Assembly (NCBI GenBank): GCA_024684035.1
Contig: JAIKXQ010000095.1
Span: forward strand, 1-45,478
From: Eubacterium sp.
Lineage (GTDB): Bacteria; Bacillota; Clostridia; Lachnospirales; Lachnospiraceae
DNA length: 45,478 bases
Reading direction: 5' to 3'
Position 1 is the stretch's first letter, and each line of letters starts with the position of its first letter. Below are positions 9,929 to 18,582 of the stretch, in pieces. The translations under genes and the position numbers were made by a program. The notes beneath the pieces are model-generated. The model was not told where the DNA came from, searched no databases, and saw only the letters and a list, made by a program, of their open reading frames with translations.

Positions 9929-10939
9929 ATGCCGGTTACAGATATCGGAATTGATCTTGGCACAGCTACCATAATTGTCTATGTAAAAGGCAGAGGCGTG
10001 CTCTATCAGGAACCGTCCATTGCGGCCTATGACAGAGACGCCAACAAGATTCTGGCCTTTGGCACGGAGGCTGAGCAGATCATCGGGCGGACGCCGGGGA
10101 ATATTGTCGGGATCCGTCCGCTGAAGAACGGTGTAATCTCGGATTTTGTGGTGACGGAGAGAATGCTCCGTCACTTTATACGTAAGTCCATGGGCTTCCG
10201 GAATATCCTGAAGCCAAGGATCTGCATCTGTGTACCCAGCGGCGTCACGGACATCGAAAAGCGTGCAGTGGAGGAGGCCTCCTACCGCGCGGGTGCCAGA
10301 GACGCGGTGATTGTCCGGGAGCCGGTGGTTGCGGCCATGGGAGCCGGTGTGGACATCATGAAACCCTGTGGAACCCTCGTGGTCAATATCGGGGGCGGTG
10401 TAACGGAAATTGCAGTCGTCTCTCTGGGAGGAATTGTTGTTTCGCAGACTTTGAAAGTCGCCGGAGAGAGCTTCAATGAGGCGATCCGCAATTATGTGAG
10501 TACGAAATACGACCTCTTCATCGGAGAACAGATGGCACAGGAGATCAAGATCAGCCTCTGTTCTGTGAGCAATGAGATGGCCGGGGATTCGAAACTTCAG
10601 AAGATCGAAGTTCGCGGCCGGAAGAATGATTCCGGAGTTCCGGCCAGCGTCACACTGACGGCGGAGCAGGCCGCGGAGGCCGTCGCGTCTCCGATCCGGC
10701 AGATTGTGGATGCTGTCCACGGGGTAATTGAAAAGACACCGCCGGATCTGGCGGGAGATATCGCGGAGAGGGGAATTGTTCTCACCGGCGGCGGCGCGAT
10801 GATTGCCGGAATGGAGAACGCGGTCATGCGAGAGACCGGAATCCGGGCGATCCTTGCGGAGAATCCGCAGCAGGCGGTGGCTATCGGAACCGGCGGTTAT
10901 ATACAGGCATTGTCGGAGTTTGAGAAAAGGCGCTTTTGA
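9929..10939 (+). CDS. MreB/Mbl-family actin-like protein with altered ATP-site residues
   Basis: A 336-residue bacterial actin homologue, full length for MreB. It has the N-terminal GIDLGTATIIVYVKGRG, VPSGVTDIEKRAVEEA, REPVVAAMGAG with Glu131, and C-terminal LTGGGAMIAG and AIGTGG motifs. MreB proteins form membrane-associated filaments that guide lateral wall synthesis. The phosphate-2 loop, normally DIGGGTTE, here reads NIGGGVTE (Asn153, Val158), so the usual Asp and the first Thr are replaced. It is not in an mreBCD cluster: it lies 15 bp after uvrA behind AAGGAG, and its stop overlaps the recD2 start. It is probably a paralogue rather than the principal MreB, but its function cannot be read from sequence. 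Confidence 0.88.
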   Translation: MPVTDIGIDLGTATIIVYVKGRGVLYQEPSIAAYDRDANKILAFGTEAEQIIGRTPGNIVGIRPLKNGVISDFVVTERMLRHFIRKSMGFRNILKPRICICVPSGVTDIEKRAVEEASYRAGARDAVIVREPVVAAMGAGVDIMKPCGTLVVNIGGGVTEIAVVSLGGIVVSQTLKVAGESFNEAIRNYVSTKYDLFIGEQMAQEIKISLCSVSNEMAGDSKLQKIEVRGRKNDSGVPASVTLTAEQAAEAVASPIRQIVDAVHGVIEKTPPDLAGDIAERGIVLTGGGAMIAGMENAVMRETGIRAILAENPQQAVAIGTGGYIQALSEFEKRRF

Positions 10940-13194
10940 TGGGAGAAAAGATCGAGGGTTATGTCGAGCACATAATCTACAGAAATCAGGAAAACGGATA
11001 TACGGTAATGACAGTTTCCACCGGGGCGGATGAGGTCACCTGTGTCGGAAATCTTCAGGAGGTCAGTGAGGGCGAGTACATCGAGGCGGATGGCGAGTAC
11101 GGGGTTCATCCTACCTACGGCCCCCAGTTTCACGCGACCAGTGTACATGTGAGGATTCCGCAGGATGCGGCGGCTCTGGAGCGTTATCTTGGCAGCGGCG
11201 CCATCAAAGGTGTCGGCGCGGCACTTGCGGCACGGATCATGAAGCATTTCGGAGAGGATACGCTCCGGATTATGGAGGAAGAACCGGAACGCCTTGCCGA
11301 GGTAAAGGGAATCAGTGAGCGGAAGGCCAGAGAGATCGGCGAGCAGGTGGAAGAGAAATCACAGATGCGGAACGCCATGATTTTTCTCTCGCAGTACGGG
11401 GTTTCCCTGGCTCTCGGCGTCAAGATCTACAACCAGTATCAGGACAACCTCTATAATGTTCTTCGCGAGAATCCCTACCGTCTGGCGGACGATATCGCAG
11501 GCGTAGGCTTCCGCATTGCGGATGAAATCGCATCGAAGGTCGGTATCCGTCCGGATTCCGAGTTCCGGATCCGCAGCGGTCTGTTCTATACCCTGGGGCA
11601 GGCTGCCGCAGAGGGACATCTCTGCCTTCCGGAGCCTGTTCTCATGCGCCGGGCAGGTGAACTGCTTGGCGGGGAAATGGATCAGATGGAGAAGTATCTG
11701 ATGGATCTCTCCATCGCCGGCAAGATCGTCGTGAGGGAGGAAGAGCAGAATGGAGAAACGGTTCGTTTGATCTATACCTCCCAGGCCTATTTTACGGAGT
11801 TGAACACTGCGCGTATGCTCACAGATCTCAACATTGAGACAAATGAGAACGAGGCAGAAATTGAGAAGAGAATCCGCCGGATTGAAAAGGAAGACGGAAT
11901 TGAGCTGGATGCGCTTCAGGTGGATGCGGTAAAGGCGGCGGCCAGACACGGACTTTTTGTTCTGACAGGAGGCCCGGGTACCGGAAAGACAACTACCATC
12001 AATACCATGATCCGCTACTTTGAAATGGAGAAAATGAGTATTGCCCTGGCCGCTCCCACGGGGCGGGCGGCGAAGCGGATGGCGGAGGCCACGGGCTATG
12101 AGGCGTCCACAATTCACCGTTTGCTGGAACTCTCCGGTGTGATGGATGAGGGCTCGTCGGATGTCCGTTTCGAGCGGAATGCGGACAATCCGCTGGAACA
12201 GGATGTCATCATCATCGACGAGATGTCCATGGTGGATGTGTACCTCATGCATTCATTGTTGCAGGCTATTGTGCCGGGAACGCGACTGATTCTGGTGGGA
12301 GACCGGAATCAGCTGCCCAGTGTGGGACCGGGCAGTGTCTTAAGGGATATGATCCGTTCAGAAGTCTTCCCGGTGGTGAAGCTGACGACCATTTTCCGCC
12401 AGGCTAAGCAGAGTGATATCGTGGTCAACGCCCACCGGATTCACGCCGGCCTGCCGGTAAAGACAGACAACAAGAGCCGGGATTTCTTTTTTCTGAAGCG
12501 GGATGATATCCGTGTTATTCAGCGGGTGGTTCTGGCGTTGGTACAGGAGAAGATGCCGAAGTATGTGGACGCGAAAATCCAGGACATTCAGGTTCTCACG
12601 CCCACAAGAAAAGGTGCGCTTGGTGTCGAGAGTCTGAACACGATTCTGCAGACATATCTGAACCCCGCATCCCCCGACAAGGAGGAACAGGAGACGCCCC
12701 GGGGAATCTTCCGGGTGGGAGACAAAGTCATGCAGATCCGGAACGACTATCAGCTGGAGTGGGAAGTCCGGGGAAAACACGGGATTACGGCGCAGAGAGG
12801 ACTCGGCGTATTCAACGGTGATATGGGAATTGTGAAGAGCATAGACCATATGCAGGAGATTCTGACCGTCGATTACGATGAGGGAAAAACGGTGGATTAC
12901 ACCTTCAAACAGCTGGATGAGCTGGAACTGGCCTATGCGACGACGGTTCACAAGGCGCAGGGAAGTGAATATCCGGCCGTGGTCATTCCGCTGTTGGGCG
13001 TGCCTCACATGCTGAGAACCAGGAATCTGCTTTACACCGCAGTCACCAGAGCGAAGAAATGCGTGGTTCTGGTGGGAGACCACGAGGTGTTTCAGGAGAT
13101 GATTGATAATCAGACCGAAGAGAATCGCTATACGACACTGGCTCAAAGGATTCGGGAGATTGCGGCGGAATCCGGCCGGGAGGGCGGTTTATAG
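10939..13194 (+). CDS. recD2: RecD2-type ATP-dependent DNA helicase
   Basis: A 751-residue superfamily 1B helicase of the RecD2 (RecD-like, RecBC-independent) type. RecD2 is a 5'-3' helicase linked to replication-fork maintenance and DNA repair in Firmicutes. The N-terminal extension absent from RecD of RecBCD is present, with an OB-like start and helix-hairpin-helix region (GSGAIKGVGAALAARI, VKGISERKAREIG). Motif I is GGPGTGKTT (Lys350), followed by DEMSMVD (II), GDRNQLPSVG (III) and VHKAQGSEYP (V). The ATG at 10939 overlaps the stop of the MreB-like gene in TGATG, implying coupled translation; a TTG one codon earlier is also possible. Confidence 0.95.
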   Translation: MGEKIEGYVEHIIYRNQENGYTVMTVSTGADEVTCVGNLQEVSEGEYIEADGEYGVHPTYGPQFHATSVHVRIPQDAAALERYLGSGAIKGVGAALAARIMKHFGEDTLRIMEEEPERLAEVKGISERKAREIGEQVEEKSQMRNAMIFLSQYGVSLALGVKIYNQYQDNLYNVLRENPYRLADDIAGVGFRIADEIASKVGIRPDSEFRIRSGLFYTLGQAAAEGHLCLPEPVLMRRAGELLGGEMDQMEKYLMDLSIAGKIVVREEEQNGETVRLIYTSQAYFTELNTARMLTDLNIETNENEAEIEKRIRRIEKEDGIELDALQVDAVKAAARHGLFVLTGGPGTGKTTTINTMIRYFEMEKMSIALAAPTGRAAKRMAEATGYEASTIHRLLELSGVMDEGSSDVRFERNADNPLEQDVIIIDEMSMVDVYLMHSLLQAIVPGTRLILVGDRNQLPSVGPGSVLRDMIRSEVFPVVKLTTIFRQAKQSDIVVNAHRIHAGLPVKTDNKSRDFFFLKRDDIRVIQRVVLALVQEKMPKYVDAKIQDIQVLTPTRKGALGVESLNTILQTYLNPASPDKEEQETPRGIFRVGDKVMQIRNDYQLEWEVRGKHGITAQRGLGVFNGDMGIVKSIDHMQEILTVDYDEGKTVDYTFKQLDELELAYATTVHKAQGSEYPAVVIPLLGVPHMLRTRNLLYTAVTRAKKCVVLVGDHEVFQEMIDNQTEENRYTTLAQRIREIAAESGREGGL

Positions 13195-13226
13195 GCAATT
13201 GCGGAGAAAACACGGAGGGCGGAGCT

Positions 13227-13943
13227 ATGATCAGTTTTTCACGGATCTCAGAGCTGTTGTACCCCAGACACTGCCCGGTCTGCGACCGGCTGTTGGCCGG
13301 GGATGAACCGTATATCTGCAGGAAATGTGCGGGGAAGGTGAAGTGGATCCGGGGACCTGTCTGCATGAAGTGCGGAAGACCTCTGGATGCGGAGAACAAA
13401 GAGTACTGCGACAATTGCAGGCGGCGAACTCACCTGTACGAGAGGAATCTGGCACCCTTTGTCTATGGGAATGAGATCCAGACTTCCATCATGCGGTTCA
13501 AGTACGGAGGCAGGGCGGAGTATGCGGCTTTCTATGCGAAGGCGATTACAGTCTTCGGCAGCAGACAGCTGGAGATGTGGAAACCTCAGATGATCATCCC
13601 GGTTCCGGTTCACACGAAGCGTTACATCCGCAGGGGGTACAATCAGGCCGGCGCGCTGGCCGAACAGCTCTCGAAGCTTCTGGATGTGCCCGTGGGGGAA
13701 GGCCTGGTCTGCCGCACAAGGAACACCAGACCGCAGAAAGGACAGACACCATCCGGGAGACGCCGGAATCTTCAGGGGGCTTTTTGCCTGGCCGAAGGGG
13801 CGCGGTTTCCGGAGCGGCTTCTCATTGTCGATGACATCTATACGACGGGTACCACGGTGGACACTCTGGCCGGGGTGCTTCTGGCCGGTGGCGCCCGGAA
13901 GGTATGGTCAGCCAGCGTCTCCATAGCTCCCGGAAGATCCTGA
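13227..13943 (+). CDS. comFC: ComFC-like phosphoribosyltransferase-fold protein
   Basis: A 238-residue ComFC/GntX-family protein. Members have an N-terminal zinc finger and a type I phosphoribosyltransferase domain and are needed for DNA uptake in competent bacteria. Cysteine pairs CPVC, CRKC, CMKC and CDNC are in the first 65 residues. The PRPP-binding motif LLIVDDIYTTGTT is at about residues 199-211 with Asp202-Asp203, and RRGYNQA marks the family. ATG 13227 follows GGAGGGCGGAGC. It lies 32 bp after recD2 and ends the lepA run. No comFA is visible, so the link to competence here is only by homology. Confidence 0.9.
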   Translation: MISFSRISELLYPRHCPVCDRLLAGDEPYICRKCAGKVKWIRGPVCMKCGRPLDAENKEYCDNCRRRTHLYERNLAPFVYGNEIQTSIMRFKYGGRAEYAAFYAKAITVFGSRQLEMWKPQMIIPVPVHTKRYIRRGYNQAGALAEQLSKLLDVPVGEGLVCRTRNTRPQKGQTPSGRRRNLQGAFCLAEGARFPERLLIVDDIYTTGTTVDTLAGVLLAGGARKVWSASVSIAPGRS

Positions 13944-13950
13944 AAAAACT

Positions 13951-13978
13951 TTGCACGTCTATTGAATTGTGCTAAAAT
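13951..13978 (+). promoter_or_regulatory. Promoter with extended -10 before the acidic-tail membrane protein
   Basis: TTGCAC at 13951-13956 and TAAAAT at 13973-13978 are 16 bp apart, and TG at 13970-13971 makes an extended -10 (TGCTAAAAT). The next gene starts about 30 bp beyond the predicted start site, behind AAGGGGAAG. Confidence 0.7.
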
Positions 13979-14015
13979 AAAAAGAACTTTTGAGTAAAAT
14001 AAGGGGAAGTCCGGA

Positions 14016-14582
14016 ATGATTGATAAGAAGAGACTTTATCTGATGATCAACCTCGCCCGGTTCGAGCAAAAAAACGAAGATCGGGCCCTGCGTGTGAACC
14101 ATTATTATCAGAGAGATTACATTGCGTTTGCACTGATCAAAAATTTCCTGCTTACCACGATTGCATATGTGCTTGTGCTCGGGGTACTTGCGCTCTACAA
14201 CATGGAAGCGGTGCTGGAGGGGCTGAACAGCCTGGATCTCAGAACGCTGATAGCAACGGTCATACTTGGATATCTGATTTTCCTCGGAATCTATTCGGTG
14301 ATCGCGTTCATTGCCGCCAAGCTTAAATACGTGAGGATGGAGAACAGTGTCGAACAATATGTCGCGGCACTTGACCGTCTCAGGGCTATGTACGGAGATA
14401 CGGAGCCCATCGGAGCCGACTCGGATGAAGATGAGGAAGACGACGAGGAAGACGACGAGGAAGACGACGAAGATGAATACGAAGATGATGAGGATGAAGA
14501 CGAATACGAAGACGACGAGGAGGATGAGGAATCCGAGGACGCCGGAGATGAGAATGATTACCTGGAGGATGAAGACGAATGA
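14016..14582 (+). CDS. Small membrane protein with a very acidic C-terminal tail, function unknown
   Basis: I do not recognise a characterised family. The 188 residues comprise a basic cytosol-like N-terminus (MIDKKRLYLM), two hydrophobic segments that look like transmembrane helices (about residues 47-67 and 82-105), a short amphipathic stretch, and from about residue 135 a tail made almost only of Asp and Glu with a few Tyr. Part of the tail is encoded by three exact 12-bp repeats. With two helices and a positive start, both ends are probably cytoplasmic, leaving the polyanionic tail inside the cell. Its stop overlaps the next gene's start in ATGA, so the two proteins are probably made together. 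Confidence 0.75.
   Translation: MIDKKRLYLMINLARFEQKNEDRALRVNHYYQRDYIAFALIKNFLLTTIAYVLVLGVLALYNMEAVLEGLNSLDLRTLIATVILGYLIFLGIYSVIAFIAAKLKYVRMENSVEQYVAALDRLRAMYGDTEPIGADSDEDEEDDEEDDEEDDEDEYEDDEDEDEYEDDEEDEESEDAGDENDYLEDEDE
14433..14468 (+). repeat. Three exact tandem 12-bp repeats coding for Glu-Glu-Asp-Asp
   Basis: GAGGAAGACGAC occurs three times in a row and then decays into related GAAGATGAA units. It encodes part of the acidic tail of the overlapping gene. The unit length is a multiple of three, so copy-number slippage would change tail length without breaking the frame. Confidence 0.9.
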
Positions 14583-15829
14583 ATTCACTGCTTGAATTAC
14601 GTGAGAGAATGAAAGAGTTTTATGCGGATTATGATGTGTACATTCGCCCGGTACTCAGATTCGCGATCGCCATTATTTCATTTATGGCCATCACCAATAC
14701 CATCGGATACATGTCCATTCTGAACAACCTGTTTGTGGTTGTGATCCTTGCCGTGATTTGCGCGATCCTGCCTCTCAACGGAGTGGTGTTGATCGGCTGC
14801 GCACTGATTGTTGCAAACGGCTTCGGCTTAAGCCCCATTGTTGGAGCTTTTGCCCTTGCGCTGTATTTGCTTATGGTTCTGCTTTACTTCCGGTTTGTGC
14901 CGAAGGAGGCTCTGGCGATCATTCTTACGCCGGCAGCCTTTGTGCTCCACGTACCGGTAGTTGTTCCGCTCACACTGGGACTTCTTCGGGGACCGCTTTC
15001 CTCGATCACCGTGATCTGCGGAATCCTTTCCTGGAAGTTTGTCGAGGGACTGCCGAAGACCATTGAGCCTCTGATCAACTCCAAGGACGCAAACCTTCTG
15101 GATACGATCCAGGCGGTTCCGAAAGTTCTTGTGTCTGCGGATACGATCCTTTCGCTGATTACCTGTGTGGTAGTTGTTCTGATTGTTTCCGCGATCCGCA
15201 AACTTGTAAGCACCCGTTCCTGGGAAATTGCGATTGTTGTCGGATCCGTGATTTACCTCGGCCTTACCATCGCCGGAGGAATGATTCTCGGCGCTGATGT
15301 CAACTATGTCTATGAGGTTGTGGGAACCGTGTCCTCCATTCTTGTATGTCTGGTTCTGGAGTTTTTCTGCTACAGCGCCGACTACAGGGAAAGCGAGTAT
15401 CTTCAGTTTGAAGATGAACGAAATTATTACTATGTAAAAGTGACACCCAAGAAGAGACCTCAGTATGATACAGATCTTGAGGAGGAAATGGATGAAGAGG
15501 ACAATATTGCGTCCGGCGACGATGCACTCTTTATTCAGAGACGGGAGCCTTCCGAGGTAGAGAAGAAATTTGAGGGTATCAATCTCCAGTCCAAACTGGA
15601 GGAGTCACTGAAGACTCTCAATACCAACCAGACCGGAAGAGAGAATACACCGGAATCCAGCCGGGATGATGTCTACAATCCGAATGCCGCGCACACAGGC
15701 TTTGTACCGCGCAGCGAGATTGAAGATATGCCGACGATGAATCTGGGAGGTGTCAGCGAGAACTTAAAAGGCAGTCTTCGCGCAGATGATGCCTTCAATC
15801 CGGAGGCAGGAGAGACAAAGCGTCTCTAA
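14579..15829 (+). CDS. Polytopic membrane protein with a cytoplasmic C-terminal tail, function unknown
   Basis: This 416-residue protein has roughly eight hydrophobic segments in its first 270 residues and a hydrophilic, acidic tail of about 145 residues (starting near CYSADYRESEYLQF). No catalytic motif or transporter signature stands out. The tail has EEEMDEEDN and several Ser/Thr-rich stretches and is probably disordered. ATG 14579 overlaps the stop of the upstream acidic protein by four bases, so the two are translationally coupled and may form one membrane complex. A palindromic repeat with terminator-like structure follows about 45 bp after its stop. Confidence 0.78.
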   Translation: MNSLLELRERMKEFYADYDVYIRPVLRFAIAIISFMAITNTIGYMSILNNLFVVVILAVICAILPLNGVVLIGCALIVANGFGLSPIVGAFALALYLLMVLLYFRFVPKEALAIILTPAAFVLHVPVVVPLTLGLLRGPLSSITVICGILSWKFVEGLPKTIEPLINSKDANLLDTIQAVPKVLVSADTILSLITCVVVVLIVSAIRKLVSTRSWEIAIVVGSVIYLGLTIAGGMILGADVNYVYEVVGTVSSILVCLVLEFFCYSADYRESEYLQFEDERNYYYVKVTPKKRPQYDTDLEEEMDEEDNIASGDDALFIQRREPSEVEKKFEGINLQSKLEESLKTLNTNQTGRENTPESSRDDVYNPNAAHTGFVPRSEIEDMPTMNLGGVSENLKGSLRADDAFNPEAGETKRL

Positions 15830-15874
15830 AGGGCGCCATACAAAAAAGAAAAAATTTTGGCAACCGGTGACAAA

Positions 15875-15961
15875 ACGCTCCGCGGGATGCGCACTCGCGC
15901 GATATGTAGATGCGTTGCATCCGCGCTCGGCGCGAGAATGTCGCTAGCGACATTCTTTTTT
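15875..15961 (+). repeat. Palindromic intergenic repeat, copy A (87 bp)
   Basis: This 87-bp segment recurs at 20694-20780 with one mismatch. It contains nested hairpins (GATGC-GTT-GCATC and others) and ends in a perfect 20-bp palindrome at 15936-15955 followed by T6, which would fold as an intrinsic terminator after the membrane-protein pair. It lies between that pair and cdaA. No coding function is credible for the short frames across it. Confidence 0.85.
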
Positions 15962-16015
15962 AAAGAACCGAGATACACAGCGTGATGATCATGGATGCAA
16001 GAGAGGAGGAGAACG

Positions 16016-16888
16016 GTGGATACATTATTGAGCTGGCTGCAGATTTATGTTCTGTCATGGCTGCAGCCCCCGAAGCAGATTGAAATTATCGATATTGTGC
16101 AGATTCTTCTTCTGTCCTATATCGTCTACAAGCTGATCCTATGGATGCAGAGCACCCGCTCCTACACTCTGCTGAGGGGAATTCTGTTTATCATCGCCTT
16201 TGTGGTGGTGGTAAATATTCTGCACATGGAAGTCATTGTGTGGCTGATGGGGAATCTCAGCGTCGCCGCCATTACAGCGGTTGTCATTATTTTTCAGCCG
16301 GAGCTCCGGAAAGTACTGGAGCAGATGGGACACAATACGGTTTACCGGTACTTTATGCTGTGGAACCGATCGGATGACGACAACTACCGCTTCAGCGATC
16401 ACACCATCAATGAGCTTGTGAGGGCAAGCTTCGAGATGGGAGAGGTAAAGACCGGCGCCCTGATCGTAGTGGAGAGAGAGACGAGGCTGGACGAATTTGT
16501 AAAAACCGGTATCCCGGTGGACGCGGTGGTAACCGGTCAGCTTCTCATCAATATTTTTGAACACAACACACCGCTCCATGACGGTGCGGTTATTATCCGA
16601 AACGACAGAGTGGCAGCCGCCACCTGTTACCTTCCGCTGTCGGACAACATGGAACTCAGCAAGAAGCTGGGAACCAGACATCGTGCCGGCGTCGGAGTCA
16701 GCGAGCTGACGGATTCGCTGACGATTATTGTCTCGGAGGAGACAGGAAGCGTTTCCTATGCCCAGAGCGGAAGACTGCACGCGGCAGTTTCACCGAGTCA
16801 GCTGAAGGAGGCGCTGCAGAGCGTTCAGGCTCTCTTCCCTGAGAAGGTCACACTTCTGAAGAAGGGAGGCCACAGAAATCATGAATAA
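16016..16888 (+). CDS. cdaA: Diadenylate cyclase CdaA (c-di-AMP synthase)
   Basis: A 290-residue membrane-bound diadenylate cyclase that makes cyclic di-AMP from two ATP. Three N-terminal hydrophobic segments (to about residue 85) are followed by the DAC domain with the DGA motif (Asp189-Gly-Ala191) and GTRHR (residues 219-223), both intact. Cyclic di-AMP controls potassium and osmolyte balance and wall stress in Firmicutes. An in-frame ATG lies 21 bp earlier, but GTG 16016 has GAGGAGGA five bases upstream and gives the usual short N-terminus, so it is preferred. The gene overlaps cdaR by eight bases. The common third partner glmM is not adjacent. Confidence 0.95.
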   Translation: MDTLLSWLQIYVLSWLQPPKQIEIIDIVQILLLSYIVYKLILWMQSTRSYTLLRGILFIIAFVVVVNILHMEVIVWLMGNLSVAAITAVVIIFQPELRKVLEQMGHNTVYRYFMLWNRSDDDNYRFSDHTINELVRASFEMGEVKTGALIVVERETRLDEFVKTGIPVDAVVTGQLLINIFEHNTPLHDGAVIIRNDRVAAATCYLPLSDNMELSKKLGTRHRAGVGVSELTDSLTIIVSEETGSVSYAQSGRLHAAVSPSQLKEALQSVQALFPEKVTLLKKGGHRNHE

Positions 16889-18176
16889 GAACATTATCAA
16901 AGATAATCTGGGGTTGAAGCTTTTGTCCGTTCTCATTGCCATTGTGATCTGGTACGTGGTGGTTGAGGTAAATGACCCCATTGAGACCGCCAGTTTTACG
17001 GTGAAGGTAACGGTGGCCAATGAGACCTATATTGCCAACGGAAAACAGATCTATCATATCGATGACGACTACAAGACGGTTACGGCCTATATCAAGAGCA
17101 ACCGCTCCACGCTGAAAAAGATTACGGCGGATCAGATTACCGTAACGGCGGATCTGACGCAGATCGTGGATATCAAGAGAGATCCGGTGATGGTTCCGCT
17201 GACTGCTTCAAGGCAGGGAATCAATCCCGCGAACATAACACTGTCCAGAACGGCGATACCCATTACCATAGAGAATATCGCCAGCAAGGTCTTCCCTGTG
17301 AGTGTATCCTACGGGGAATCTGTTCCGGGCAAAGATTACGAGGTTGGAAAAGTGATGCCGGATCCCGAGCAGATCTCCATCAACGGACCGGAGTCCATTA
17401 TCAACAAGATTGACAGCGTCGTTGCGCAGATTGACGTGACCGGAATGACACAGGACGGCACAAAGTCGGCGAAGCTTGTTCTCTATGATCAGGATTCCAG
17501 AGAGATTTCCGAGGAGACCATCGAAGATGATCTGAGCTTTGACGGCGGAGTGCCCAGCGTCACCGTATATGTGGATCTGTGGAAGAAGCAGACGGGCGTG
17601 AAGGTGAAGGTCAACTACGCGGGAAGTCCCGCAGAGGGTTATCATGTGGACAGTGAGACGACGAATCCGGAAACCATTACGGTGGTCGGAAATGATGCGG
17701 CGCTCACAGCTCTGGCCAATAACGGCGATACCATCAGTCTTCCGGACAAAATGTTCTCGATTCAGGGAGCGAAGGATGATGTGACGGAAGAGGTTTCGTT
17801 GGCGGATGTGCTTCCGGACGGATTAAGACTTCCGGCCAATGCCGCGGACAAACTCACCGTTGTCGTGACCGTCCTCTCGGATGAGACCAGGGAGCTTTCT
17901 CTGGACGCGGATCACATCGGTGTTCGAAATCTCAGTTCGGATATGGCGATTTCCTACGATCAGGCGGTGTTCAAAGTCAGGGTCACCGGATCGGGCGAAA
18001 AGTTTACATCCATGACATCGAACGATATCATCGCATCGGTTGATGTATCCGGAAAGGGCGAAGGTGACTACACCGTGCCGGTCAATGTCGCTCTGCCTTC
18101 CGGTGTGTCTCTGGAGACGCCTCTGGCAATACAGATTCACATCAAGTCAAAGAACGACGACAGTTCGGGGCAGTGA
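16881..18176 (+). CDS. cdaR: CdaA regulator CdaR (YbbR-repeat protein)
   Basis: A 431-residue YbbR-domain protein. One N-terminal transmembrane helix (LGLKLLSVLIAIVIWYVVVE, residues 10-29) anchors a long extracytoplasmic region made of about four YbbR beta repeats, each around 80-90 residues. CdaR interacts with and modulates CdaA at the membrane. The start overlaps the end of cdaA, as is typical. It contains no enzymatic motif, which is normal. The short gap to the following HPr gene suggests the three are co-translated. Confidence 0.92.
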   Translation: MNKNIIKDNLGLKLLSVLIAIVIWYVVVEVNDPIETASFTVKVTVANETYIANGKQIYHIDDDYKTVTAYIKSNRSTLKKITADQITVTADLTQIVDIKRDPVMVPLTASRQGINPANITLSRTAIPITIENIASKVFPVSVSYGESVPGKDYEVGKVMPDPEQISINGPESIINKIDSVVAQIDVTGMTQDGTKSAKLVLYDQDSREISEETIEDDLSFDGGVPSVTVYVDLWKKQTGVKVKVNYAGSPAEGYHVDSETTNPETITVVGNDAALTALANNGDTISLPDKMFSIQGAKDDVTEEVSLADVLPDGLRLPANAADKLTVVVTVLSDETRELSLDADHIGVRNLSSDMAISYDQAVFKVRVTGSGEKFTSMTSNDIIASVDVSGKGEGDYTVPVNVALPSGVSLETPLAIQIHIKSKNDDSSGQ

Positions 18177-18177
18177 G

Positions 18178-18438
18178 ATGGTCACAAGGAAGATTGTGAT
18201 CAGGGATCCCGCAGGACTTCATCTGAGACCGGCACAGAAATTCTGTGAGATGGCCATGCAGTATGAATGCGGCATTTCCTTTGAAGTTCCGGGGGGCAGT
18301 ACCTGTGCCAATGCGAAGAGCGTGCTCAGCGTTCTCGCGGCAGGGATCAAGGGCGGCACCGCGATCATCGTCCGCTGTGACGGCGCGGATGAAGATGAGG
18401 CGCTGGAGGCCTTCGTATCGGAATTCGGAGAAGAATAA
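18178..18438 (+). CDS. HPr-family phosphocarrier protein
   Basis: An 86-residue HPr-like protein. His15 sits in GLHLRPAQ, matching the phosphorylation site of PTS HPr (GLHxRPA), and Ser48 in NAKSVLSV lies where the regulatory serine of Gram-positive HPr is found. In the PTS, HPr passes phosphate from enzyme I to EIIA; Ser-phosphorylated HPr or its Crh relative acts in catabolite repression. ATG 18178 is one base after the cdaR stop. A longer in-frame reading starting at 18040 overlaps cdaR and is rejected. No other PTS gene is nearby, so it could be the general HPr or a Crh/NPr-like regulator. Confidence 0.88.
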   Translation: MVTRKIVIRDPAGLHLRPAQKFCEMAMQYECGISFEVPGGSTCANAKSVLSVLAAGIKGGTAIIVRCDGADEDEALEAFVSEFGEE

Positions 18439-18454
18439 AGAAAAGAACATATAT

Positions 18455-18510
18455 GGGTGCGGCGCGGAGGTTACTGGGAGACCGGTGCAACGGCGTCGCA
18501 TCTTTTTTTT
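18455..18510 (+). terminator. Intrinsic terminator after the cdaA-cdaR-HPr operon
   Basis: Arms at 18456-18465 and 18493-18502 form about ten base pairs (GTGCGGCGC with GCGTCGCAT plus an outer G-C, two pairs being G-T). The loop is long, and a run of eight T follows at 18503-18510. Confidence 0.7.
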
Positions 18511-18582
18511 CACAGATCGAACACAAATTTTCATTAAGATTATTTTGTAGAGTATTCAAAAGAGAGAAAGGAATATTCAGCT

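Noticed and set aside
18040-18177. 46-codon upstream extension of the HPr gene
   Set aside because: It overlaps cdaR in another frame; starting at 18178 puts the active histidine at residue 15 as in HPr.
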